Positions 8,352 to 15,248 of a DNA stretch of 25,557 nt are shown one piece after another; position 1 is the stretch's first letter, and every line of letters starts with the position of its first letter. The translations under genes were made by a program, and so were the position numbers. Under the pieces are notes generated by a model, which saw only the letters and a list, made by a program, of their open reading frames with translations, searched no databases and was not told where the DNA came from. Source of the stretch: an uncultured Desulfuromonadales bacterium (GTDB lineage: Bacteria > Desulfobacterota > Desulfuromonadia > Desulfuromonadales > Geopsychrobacteraceae); the NCBI GenBank assembly GCA_945787295.1, contig CALZHQ010000035.1, positions 1 through 25,557 of the forward strand, written 5' to 3'.

Positions 8352-9211
8352 TGACGATGCCAAGTCGCTACAAGTTTGCCATCATTTGGCTCCTCGGGTG
8401 TTTGCTGTGTTCCTGTGCACCGCTGCGGCCGCTGCTGAAATTGGAGAATCAGGTGATCACCGGCAGCGAAGTCTGGCAGGGGGATATCCATATCCGCGGG
8501 TTGGTAACGGTGAAAAAGGGTGCCCGGCTGGAGATCCGTCCCGGCACCCGGGTGGTTTTCGAGAAGTTGGATGAGGATGGCGATGGCATCGGTGACGGCG
8601 AAATTCTGGTCGAGGGGAGCCTGCAGGCGCGCGGCACCGCCGAGCAGCCGATCCTGTTGACCAGCGGTGCGGAAGACCCGCAGCCGATGGACTGGAAGTT
8701 CCTCTACCTCGACTTTGCCAAAAATGTCGAGATCGACCATCTGATATCCGAATATGCCTACAGCGGGGTGCAGATCCATTTCTGCAAGGCGAAAGTGACC
8801 AACTCGGAGTTTCGCTACAATGTCGACGGGGTGCGTTTTTCCACCGTCAATATCGAGCTGGCGAACAACTACATCCACCACAATCGCCACGGCATCCGCT
8901 TCGAGGAACGGCGCGGCAGCGGCCGGGTTCATCATAACCAGATCAGCGATAACCAGATCGGCATCTTTGCCGTGACCCGCTCTGAAAACAAGACCCTCTT
9001 CGAATTGAACAACCTGGTGAACAGCAGCGATTACCAGGTGAAGCTCGGCATCGAGCAGCCGTATGATCTCAGTTTTCCCCGGAACTGGTGGGGAAGTACA
9101 GACAGCGCAGCTTTGGCAGAAAGCTTCTTTGATCGCGGTTATGACCGGAATCTGGGCCGGGTGTCCGCCCCGGAGCCGCTCGCTGGACCGGTCGAGATGC
9201 TTTATCGCTAA
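8351..9211 (+). CDS. Lipoprotein with short right-handed beta-helix, paralogue 3
   Basis: This 286-residue protein has a lipoprotein signal ending LCSC (Cys22 probable lipidation site). The mature part begins with a beta-helix entry similar to its paralogues (GSEVWQGDIHIRGLVTV, then GARLEIRPGTRVVF), followed by fewer rungs (EFRYNVDGV, NNYIHHNRHGI, NQISDNQIGI). It ends with RNWWGST and YDRNLG, the same C-terminal signature as the two longer beta-helix proteins. It contains an Asp-rich loop, DEDGDGIGDG, around residues 76-85, which resembles a calcium-binding turn. GGAG is five bases upstream of the ATG. It is the only lipidated beta-helix of the three, so in this pair the anchor is on the beta-helix rather than on the repeat protein. 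Confidence 0.72.
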   Translation: MTMPSRYKFAIIWLLGCLLCSCAPLRPLLKLENQVITGSEVWQGDIHIRGLVTVKKGARLEIRPGTRVVFEKLDEDGDGIGDGEILVEGSLQARGTAEQPILLTSGAEDPQPMDWKFLYLDFAKNVEIDHLISEYAYSGVQIHFCKAKVTNSEFRYNVDGVRFSTVNIELANNYIHHNRHGIRFEERRGSGRVHHNQISDNQIGIFAVTRSENKTLFELNNLVNSSDYQVKLGIEQPYDLSFPRNWWGSTDSAALAESFFDRGYDRNLGRVSAPEPLAGPVEMLYR

Positions 9212-9232
9212 CCGTTGACAGGAGCTTGGGAC

Positions 9233-10153
9233 ATGACCCGATTGGACCGTCGTCAATTTATCCGTTCTGCTTTTCAGAGTGCCGTAGCTGTGAGTGCTGT
9301 TGGGAGTTTACCGCTTCTTGATCTGTTCTCTACGTCGGCACTGGCTGCGGACTCACCGGCAGTCGCTGTGCGCAAGGGGCAGAACATCCCGTTGCTGGTT
9401 GCGGAAACCCTGGCAGCGCTCGGCGGCATCGGTCAATTTATCAAAACTGGTGACAAGGTGGTGGTCAAGCCGAATATCGGCTGGGACCGGACCATGGAGC
9501 AGGGGGCCAATACCCATCCCGTGGTGGTTAAGGAAGTGATCGAACACTGCCTGGATGCTGGTGCCGCGCAGGTACGGGTGTTCGATAATACCTGCAACGA
9601 CCCGCGCCGCTGCTATGTGCAGAGCGGCATTCAGGATGCGGTTGAGTTGCTGCGCAGTGACCGGGTCAGCATCGAACACATGGATCGGCGTGCCTACCAG
9701 GAAGTGGCGATCAAGCAAGGGAAAGAGCTGGGCAGCTGGGAATTCTATCGTCCGGCGATCGAGGCGGACCGTTTTATCAACCTCCCGGTGGCCAAGGATC
9801 ATTCGATCTCTAAATTGACTTTGGGGATGAAGAATATCATGGGGGTGATTGGCGGCAATCGAGGCCGGCTGCACCGCAAAATCGGTGAGACGGTCACCGA
9901 TATCAACATGGTTATCCATTCCGATCTGACCATCATCGACGCCACCCGCATTCTGCTGGCCAACGGGCCGCAGGGGGGGCGGCTGAGCGATGTCGAGTGG
10001 CGCAACACCCTGATCGCCTCCAGCGATATTGTTGCCGCTGATGCGGTTGCAACAACTCTGTTCGGTTATCGTCCTGAGGACATACCGACGACTGTGGCCG
10101 GAGCCAAGCGCGGTCTCGGGGTCATGGATCTGGAACGGATGCAAATGGTTTGA
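9233..10153 (+). CDS. Tat-exported DUF362 protein
   Basis: This 306-residue protein begins MTRLDRRQFIRSAF, a twin-arginine signal (RRQFIR) followed by a hydrophobic segment and ALAAD. The mature part matches the DUF362 family: GDKVVVKPNIGWDR, a THPVVVKEVIEHCLDAGA helix, VRVFDN, INLPVAKDH and LTLGMKNIMGVI. DUF362 proteins often accompany or carry ferredoxin domains, and their reaction is unknown. Tat export suggests that it folds, possibly with a cofactor, before reaching the periplasm. The ATG at 9233 was chosen because AGGAGC lies eight bases upstream and the Tat motif follows directly; a TTG at 9215 is less likely. It overlaps the following polyferredoxin gene by four bases, so the two are translationally coupled and probably work together. 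Confidence 0.82.
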   Translation: MTRLDRRQFIRSAFQSAVAVSAVGSLPLLDLFSTSALAADSPAVAVRKGQNIPLLVAETLAALGGIGQFIKTGDKVVVKPNIGWDRTMEQGANTHPVVVKEVIEHCLDAGAAQVRVFDNTCNDPRRCYVQSGIQDAVELLRSDRVSIEHMDRRAYQEVAIKQGKELGSWEFYRPAIEADRFINLPVAKDHSISKLTLGMKNIMGVIGGNRGRLHRKIGETVTDINMVIHSDLTIIDATRILLANGPQGGRLSDVEWRNTLIASSDIVAADAVATTLFGYRPEDIPTTVAGAKRGLGVMDLERMQMV

Positions 10154-11715
10154 AGCGTACGCTGAACAAAATATCCCTGCGTCGCTCGGTGCAGCTGTTC
10201 TGCCTGCTCGGATTTCTCTGGCTGTTCCTGCAGACCGAGTACCGCGGGTTGGACGAACTGCCTTACCCGGTCAGCCTGCTGTTCCGGCTCGACCCGCTGG
10301 CGGCACTGGCTGACCTGCTGGCGCCCGGACCCTTCAGCCTGGCATCGCTCTGGCCGGCATTGCTGCTGCTGGTGTTGACCGCCATTTTCGGTCGCTTCTT
10401 CTGCGGCTGGATCTGCCCCTTGGGCACCACCCTCGATGGCTGTGGCAAGCTGGTCGGACGTGGCAGTGGCGCCCTCAAGCGTGGCTGGCGACAGGTCAAA
10501 TATCTGCTGCTGTTTGCTATGAGTGTCGCGGCGCTGTTCGGCGTCCAGCTGCTCGGCCTGTTCGATCCGCTGGCGATTTTTCTCCGCTCGCTGACCCTCT
10601 CGATCTATCCGGCCTACAACCTGCTGATGAACGGCATCTTCGATTTTACCTATCAGCACCAGATCCCGTTAGTGTCGCCGGCGGTCAACGCTCTCTACCC
10701 CATTTGGCGCGACAACCTGATGGCCTTCTTTCAGCCGAGCTACCAGCTGGCGCTGTTTACCCTGCTGGTATTTCTGCTGATCATCCTGCTGGAGAAGGTA
10801 GAGCGGCGCTTCTGGTGCAAGAACCTCTGTCCGCTTGGGGCGCTGTTCGGACTCTGCGCTAGCCGGGCCATTCTGAAACGGACTCCGGATGGACTCTGTG
10901 AGGATTGTCGAGTCTGCAGCAGCGAATGCCGGATGGATGCGGTCGGCGAAGCGGGACAACGCCCCGGCGAGTGTATCGAATGCCTCGACTGCACCGGCTA
11001 CTGTCCCAACGAACGGGTCAGTTTCAACCTCTCCACGGGTCGGCCGAAACTGACCCGGGTTGATCTACAGCGGCGCGATGTCATGGTTTCGCTGGCGGCC
11101 GGGGTGTTGATTGCGCCGACGGTGCGGATTGCGCCGGAGACTTATAAGCTGAATCCCTACCTGATCCGGCCGCCGGGCGCGGTCAATGAGGATGAATTTC
11201 TCTCCCGCTGTATCCGCTGTGGTGAGTGTATGAAGGTCTGCATCGGCCAGGCGTTGCATCCGGCCCTGCTCCAGGCCGGGGCGACAGGGCTCTGGACGCC
11301 GCTTTTGGTGGCGCGGACCGGATACTGTGAATATAATTGCACCCTCTGCGGGCAGGTCTGTCCGACCGGGGCCCTGGCAAAACTATCGCTCCAAGAAAAG
11401 CGGAAAAACATCATCGGTCTGGCGGTCTTTGACAAGGACCGCTGCCTGCCGTTTGCCAACAACGAGGAGTGCCTGGTCTGCGAGGAACATTGTCCAACCG
11501 GTGAGAAGGCGATCGTCTTTGAGGAGAAACAGGTGCTGGTCAAGAGTGAGGTGCAGACGCTGAAAATTCCGCGCGTGGTCCGGGAACGCTGTATCGGTTG
11601 TGGTATCTGCGAAACCCGCTGTCCGGTACAAGGACAGAGCGCCATCCGGGTGATCAACGAGATCGAAAGCCGGCGCCCGGAATCGCTGGACGACTTGAAA
11701 AGCGGTTACGGTTGA
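10150..11715 (+). CDS. Membrane polyferredoxin, NapH/MauN-like half fused to a NapG/MauM-like half
   Basis: This is a 521-residue Fe-S membrane protein. The first ~235 residues hold about four membrane helices and the two signature sites FFCGWICPLG (83-92) and FWCKNLCPLG (221-230) of NapH/NosR/CcoG-type proteins. Two ferredoxin clusters follow (C250, C253, C256, C260 and C275, C278, C281, C285). At 308 an internal RRDVMVSLAAGVLIAP resembles the Tat signal of NapG/MauM. Beyond it are further cysteine sets (C354-C364, C393-C404, C441-C448, C481-C491), suggesting up to six [4Fe-4S] clusters. It probably passes quinol-derived electrons across the membrane. The TTG start overlaps the DUF362 stop as TTGA. 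It is the last gene of the operon. The electron acceptor is not in the window. Confidence 0.8.
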   Translation: MKRTLNKISLRRSVQLFCLLGFLWLFLQTEYRGLDELPYPVSLLFRLDPLAALADLLAPGPFSLASLWPALLLLVLTAIFGRFFCGWICPLGTTLDGCGKLVGRGSGALKRGWRQVKYLLLFAMSVAALFGVQLLGLFDPLAIFLRSLTLSIYPAYNLLMNGIFDFTYQHQIPLVSPAVNALYPIWRDNLMAFFQPSYQLALFTLLVFLLIILLEKVERRFWCKNLCPLGALFGLCASRAILKRTPDGLCEDCRVCSSECRMDAVGEAGQRPGECIECLDCTGYCPNERVSFNLSTGRPKLTRVDLQRRDVMVSLAAGVLIAPTVRIAPETYKLNPYLIRPPGAVNEDEFLSRCIRCGECMKVCIGQALHPALLQAGATGLWTPLLVARTGYCEYNCTLCGQVCPTGALAKLSLQEKRKNIIGLAVFDKDRCLPFANNEECLVCEEHCPTGEKAIVFEEKQVLVKSEVQTLKIPRVVRERCIGCGICETRCPVQGQSAIRVINEIESRRPESLDDLKSGYG

Positions 11716-11767
11716 TTTTGTGCTGAATTGAGCTGGCAGACCGGCTTGAAGTTTTCAGATGAATAGT

Positions 11768-11800
11768 AAAAAGCCCGGCAGGGATAGTCTGCCGGGCTTT
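11768..11800. terminator. Stem-loop terminator between convergent genes
   Basis: A perfect 12-bp stem (AAAGCCCGGCAG, 11770-11781, with 11789-11800) encloses a seven-base loop. Read on the minus strand it is followed by TTTTT (11772-11768), so it fits best as the asd terminator. On the plus strand it can also end the polyferredoxin operon, with a weaker TTT tract. Confidence 0.85.
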
Positions 11801-11805
11801 ATCAG

Positions 11806-12912
11806 TTAACGGTTTTTCAAGATCTGCAGCATCCGCCGCAACGGCTCGGCCGCTCCCCAGAGGAGCTGGTCGCCGCAGGTGAAGGCCGACAGGTACTGCG
11901 GACCCATCTTCATCTTGCGCACCCGGCCGACCGGGATGCTCAGGGTGCCGGAAACGGCGGTCGGGGTCAGCTGTTCGAGAGATGCGGCTTTCTTGTTCGG
12001 GACCAGCTTGACCCAACGGTTATCGCCGTCGATGATCTGCTCGATCTCCTCGATCGGCAGATCTTTGTTCAGCTTGATGGTCAGCGCCTGGCTGTGGCAG
12101 CGCATGGCGCCGATCCGCACACAGATACCATCAACCGGAACCGGTGTCTCGTTGCCGAGAATCTTGTTGGTCTCGGCAAAACCTTTCCACTCTTCGCGGC
12201 TCTGGCCATCCTCAACCTCGCGGTCAATCCAGGGCAGCACACTGCCGGCCAACGGGAAGCCGAATTCAGCGGTCGGGATCTCGTCGCCCTGCAGGGTGGC
12301 AGTGACTTTCTGGTCGATTTCCAGAATCGCCGAGCCGGGGGTTTTCAGTTCTTCGGCGACCGATGCGTTCAGGGTCCCCATCTGCACCAGCAGTTCGCGC
12401 ATGTTCGGCGCACCGGCCCCGGAGGCCGCCTGGTAGGTCATCGAAGAGACCCATTCGACCAGCCCGGCCTTGAACAGGCCGCCGATCGCCATCAGCATCA
12501 AACTGACGGTACAGTTGCCGCCGATAAAATCCTTGGTGCCGTTTTTCAAGGCATCTTCAATGACATTGAGGTTGGTCGGGTCGAGGATGATGACCGCGTT
12601 ATCCTCCATTCGTAAGCTAGATGCCGCATCGATCCAGTAGCCAGCCCAGCCGCTGGTGCGCAGGGCCGGGTGGATCTCTTTGGTGTAGTCGCCACCCTGG
12701 CAGGTGATGATGATATCCTGCTCGGCGAGTTTGGTTATATTGCCTGCGTCCTCCAGGGTGCCGCCGCCCTGACCGAAGTCCGGGGCTGGCTGGCCTGCCT
12801 GCGAGGTTGAGAAAAAGGTTGCTTCGACTCCGGCAAGGTCGTTCTCTTCAACCATCCGCTGCATCAGCACCGAACCGACCATGCCACGCCAACCGACTAA
12901 TCCGACTTTCAT
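11806..12912 (-). CDS. asd: Aspartate-semialdehyde dehydrogenase
   Basis: This 368-residue enzyme reduces aspartyl phosphate to aspartate semialdehyde with NADPH in the cytoplasm, the branch point to lysine/diaminopimelate, threonine and methionine. It resembles the enterobacterial-type enzyme: the N-terminal Rossmann loop [13 protein letters not shown] (residues 4-16), the catalytic cysteine in GGNCTVSLM (Cys134), [14 protein letters not shown], and a substrate-binding segment [14 protein letters not shown]. The start at 12912 gives [10 protein letters not shown], aligned with known enzymes, and has GGAG seven bases upstream; an ATG four codons earlier overlaps this site and is less likely. 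It is transcribed divergently from queF with a shared control region. It ends at a strong stem-loop. The downstream step enzyme DapL is also in this window but 12 kb away. Confidence 0.95.
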   Translation of the reverse strand: MKVGLVGWRGMVGSVLMQRMVEENDLAGVEATFFSTSQAGQPAPDFGQGGGTLEDAGNITKLAEQDIIITCQGGDYTKEIHPALRTSGWAGYWIDAASSLRMEDNAVIILDPTNLNVIEDALKNGTKDFIGGNCTVSLMLMAIGGLFKAGLVEWVSSMTYQAASGAGAPNMRELLVQMGTLNASVAEELKTPGSAILEIDQKVTATLQGDEIPTAEFGFPLAGSVLPWIDREVEDGQSREEWKGFAETNKILGNETPVPVDGICVRIGAMRCHSQALTIKLNKDLPIEEIEQIIDGDNRWVKLVPNKKAASLEQLTPTAVSGTLSIPVGRVRKMKMGPQYLSAFTCGDQLLWGAAEPLRRMLQILKNR

Positions 12913-12964
12913 AACTTTCTCCATGTTGACGGGGGTGAAAAATCCTCTTATGCTGCATTTCGGC

Positions 12965-12987
12965 CTAATTGGTCTGACCAGAATTAG
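12965..12987. promoter_or_regulatory. GntR/FadR-type inverted repeat in the asd-queF divergent region
   Basis: The core TGGTCTGACCA (12970-12980) is a perfect inverted repeat flanked by CTAATT and AATTAG arms. It fits TGGTNNNACCA, the known half-site pattern of FadR-subfamily GntR regulators (FadR, PdhR, LldR). It lies just after the predicted asd transcription start and upstream of the queF promoter, a position suited to repression of asd. The regulator is not in the window. Confidence 0.5.
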
Positions 12988-12993
12988 CCAGGA

Positions 12994-13002
12994 ATCTTAC
13001 CA
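12994..13002 (-). promoter_or_regulatory. Predicted extended -10 promoter of asd
   Basis: Read on the minus strand, TGGTAAGAT matches the extended -10 form TGnTATAAT at the TG and at four of six hexamer bases. The expected start of transcription, about 12987, is the edge of the inverted repeat at 12965-12987. No good -35 box is seen. Confidence 0.35.
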
Positions 13003-13017
13003 GTATTCTTCGTCAAG

Positions 13018-13026
13018 TGGTATATT
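13018..13026 (+). promoter_or_regulatory. Predicted extended -10 promoter of queF
   Basis: TGGTATATT matches the extended -10 form with five of six hexamer bases. It predicts a start near 13033 and a leader of about 43 bases before the queF ATG. No convincing -35 is seen at the usual spacing. Confidence 0.4.
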
Positions 13027-13075
13027 TTTTCAGTACTGTTGCGATGAAAAGCGCTCTTTTTTAAAGGTTAAGCTG

Positions 13076-13906
13076 ATGACCGATTACGAAGCAAGCCTGC
13101 CGCTCGGTAAAACGACCGATTACGTTTCGGAATACGATCCCCAATTGCTCTGTCCCTTTCCGCGTCAAGTCAAGCGGGACGTGATCGGTGTCACCGACGA
13201 ACTGCCCTTTGCTGGCTACGATATCTGGAACGCTTTTGAGCTGTCCTGGCTTAATCTGAAAGGCAAGCCGATTGTGGCGATGGGGGAGTTTCACATCCCC
13301 TGCGAATCGCCGAATCTGATCGAATCGAAGTCGTTCAAACTCTATCTCAACTCTTTCAATCAGACCCGACTGCAAGGCTTTGAGGATGCGGAGCAACGGA
13401 TGGCCCGCGACCTGTCAGCGGCGGCCGGCGCTCCCGTGCGGGTCCGGTTGCTCGACAGTGACCAGTTTGCTACCGAAGAGATTCAACGAATGCCGGGGGA
13501 CTGCATCGACGGTCTCGATATCGAAGTGGATGATTACTCTCTCGATCCAGCGCTGCTTGAAGGCGCTGTTGAACCAGAGAATATAGTTGACGAGCAGTTG
13601 CACAGCCATCTGCTGAAAAGCAATTGTCTGGTCACCAATCAGCCGGATTGGGGCAGCGTTCTGATCCGTTATCATGGCGGAAAAATCGATCGCAAGGCGT
13701 TGCTGCGCTACCTGGTCTCATTCCGGCAGCACAACGAGTTTCACGAGCAGTGTGTCGAGCGGATCTTTGTCGATCTGATGCGCTACTGCCAACCGGAAAA
13801 GCTGACCGTTTATGCTCGTTACACCCGGCGCGGGGGGCTCGATATCAATCCGTTCCGCTCCAATTATGAAGTGCGGATCGCTAACCTGAGGCAGGCGCGG
13901 CAGTGA
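13076..13906 (+). CDS. queF: NADPH-dependent 7-cyano-7-deazaguanine reductase (long form)
   Basis: This 276-residue enzyme reduces the nitrile preQ0 to the amine preQ1 in queuosine synthesis. Its length and layout are those of the bimodular (E. coli-type) QueF. The N-terminal tunnel-fold half carries [19 protein letters not shown] (80-98). The C-terminal half carries the catalytic Cys184 and Asp191 in [14 protein letters not shown] and the substrate-binding H223-E224 in FHEQCVERI, each offset by six from the E. coli positions. The open frame extends 65 codons upstream, but the ATG at 13076 gives the conserved beginning (LPLGKTTDY) and has AAGG eight bases before it. It stands alone, divergent from asd. 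No preQ1 riboswitch was recognised in the leader. Confidence 0.95.
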   Translation: MTDYEASLPLGKTTDYVSEYDPQLLCPFPRQVKRDVIGVTDELPFAGYDIWNAFELSWLNLKGKPIVAMGEFHIPCESPNLIESKSFKLYLNSFNQTRLQGFEDAEQRMARDLSAAAGAPVRVRLLDSDQFATEEIQRMPGDCIDGLDIEVDDYSLDPALLEGAVEPENIVDEQLHSHLLKSNCLVTNQPDWGSVLIRYHGGKIDRKALLRYLVSFRQHNEFHEQCVERIFVDLMRYCQPEKLTVYARYTRRGGLDINPFRSNYEVRIANLRQARQ

Positions 13907-13968
13907 CACTAAAGGGGTGATAAGTTTTTCGGGAAAATAGGATCAGTTTATCGGTCAATATACGGGAA

Positions 13969-14001
13969 GTCCCCCCGGAATAATCCGGTGGAGGCTCTTT
14001 T
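13969..14001 (+). terminator. Probable queF terminator
   Basis: CCCCCCGG (13971-13978) can pair with CCGGTGGAGG (13985-13994) across an AATAAT loop, with two single-base bulges. It is followed by CTCTTTT. It sits between queF and the convergent frameshifted sensor gene. Confidence 0.55.
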
Positions 14002-14022
14002 CGCTTGTTGCTCCCGAACTGC

Positions 14023-14898
14023 TTATTTCTTCAGGATATCCATCGCCTTCAGCAGAGTGATCTTCATGCGGCTAAAAGACTTGGCCAGGCTTTGGATCTC
14101 ATCCTTGGAGTCGACCTCGAAATCCCGGTCCATCTTCCCCCGGCTGATCTCATCAGCCACCGAGACAATCCCCTCGATCGGCTTCACGACATACTGATAA
14201 TGATCCGGTCGCTCAGGAACAGGGCCAGCAAGAAGAAAACGCTGATCCCCCCGGCGAAAAACCCGAGCTTCTTTTGGGCCTGAAGGTTGGCCACTTCGGT
14301 CGGAACAAAGACAAACTTGGCGCCGATGACGTCCCCTGCCATATAGTCGTATCCGGTTTCTGTGCCGTAGTTCTTGACCAGTCCCTTTGGGGCTCGCTCC
14401 GGGGTGTCATGACACCAGATGCACTTCTCTCCAGCCTTCATCGGCGAGGCGATAGCGTAGTAAGGTTTGCCGTTTTTTTCTACATACCCCTGCCATTCAT
14501 TGATCATGCCTGTGTCGAACTGGTCGATCACTTCCGCCTCGAAGCGATCAGCATTGTTCTTGCTGCTATGTGGGCTTGTCGATGCAACCTTGTAAATGTA
14601 CTTCGGATATTTTTCCCGGACCCGCTGAGCGACATTGGAGAGCAGCAGGGTGCCGACGGTGCCTTCTGGGAACCAGGTGTCAGGGAGGAGCTCTTTGATC
14701 TGGGGGCGGATCGCGTCGACCAGGTAATCACGGGAACTGCTCATGACGGCGGCAAAGATCTTGGTCTTCTCCATCGATTCGCGGGTGGTGTCCTCTTTGA
14801 GGATGTAGTCGCCGGCAGCCGTGGCCAGGAATTGAACAGACATAGGCCAGAAACAGGATGACCATGATTTTCTTGCGGATTGTGAGATTTTTCAGCAT
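14023..14898 (-). pseudogene. Tll0287-like (DUF3365) heme sensor with HAMP domain, broken by two frameshifts
   Basis: The start (ATG at 14898, MLKNLTIRKKIMVILFLAYV) and the HAMP-like end (QYVVKPIEGIVSVADEIS to MDILKK, stop at 14023-14025) lie in one frame, which would give 291 residues. The middle, about 14843-14196, lies in another frame and encodes the Tll0287-like domain with a c-type heme motif CIWCH and a second membrane helix. The two joins need one extra base removed near 14844 and one missing base restored near 14196, so the shifts cancel. AGGAGAGG precedes the ATG at good spacing. Intact relatives are membrane heme-binding redox sensors; here there is no output domain after HAMP. Either the gene is decaying or the sequence has two indel errors. 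It is divergent from a Tll0287-like diguanylate cyclase. Confidence 0.75.
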
Positions 14899-15248
14899 AA
14901 ACCCTCTCCTTTGCAGGGGGCGTGGAGTCGGGTCGGTCACCAGGAATTGTCACTTTATCGGTTTCTCACCAATAGAAATGACCTTGACCCGTCACGCCCA
15001 ACAAACGGCGCCAAATAAAATTTAAATTGACAGGACAATTAGTGCTTATTGATACAATTTTCCAATTATAGTTTGTCGAGAAAGAAAAGGCGCAGGATGA
15101 GCCAGTCTAACGAAAGCTCGTGTGGTTTGATTTTTCTTGCACATGATTAAATATAGGCGCTATATTAAAATAATATTATTTATTGGATCCTCTCCGCTTA
15201 AGTGTGTCATTTCATTGCACCTCACTCGAGTCAACTCTTTGGGAAATT
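14899..15248. other. 350-base AT-rich divergent intergenic region
   Basis: No gene was found between the two divergent Tll0287-like sensors. The region is clearly more AT-rich than its surroundings. It holds a TTGACA at 15027-15032 inside a short inverted repeat, AATTGacaggaCAATT (15025-15040), and several AT-rich hexamers, but no -10 box at correct spacing from that TTGACA. It probably contains both promoters. No riboswitch pattern could be recognised. Confidence 0.4.

Noticed and set aside
3766..9211. DNA-level tandem repeats in the beta-helix genes
   Set aside because: The periodicity is in the protein (Asn-Phe-Asn-Gly rungs); codons differ from rung to rung and no nucleotide repeat array is present.
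12881..13075. 65-codon N-terminal extension of queF
   Set aside because: It overlaps the asd start, has no similarity to QueF, and the ATG at 13076 has a ribosome site and gives the conserved N-terminus.
12925..13075. preQ1 riboswitch before queF
   Set aside because: No preQ1 aptamer hairpin and A-rich tail arrangement could be recognised; a promoter within this stretch leaves a leader of only about 43 bases.
15122..15145. Sigma-54 promoter (TGG to TTGC) upstream of the diguanylate cyclase
   Set aside because: The GG-to-GC spacing is 13 bases instead of 10.
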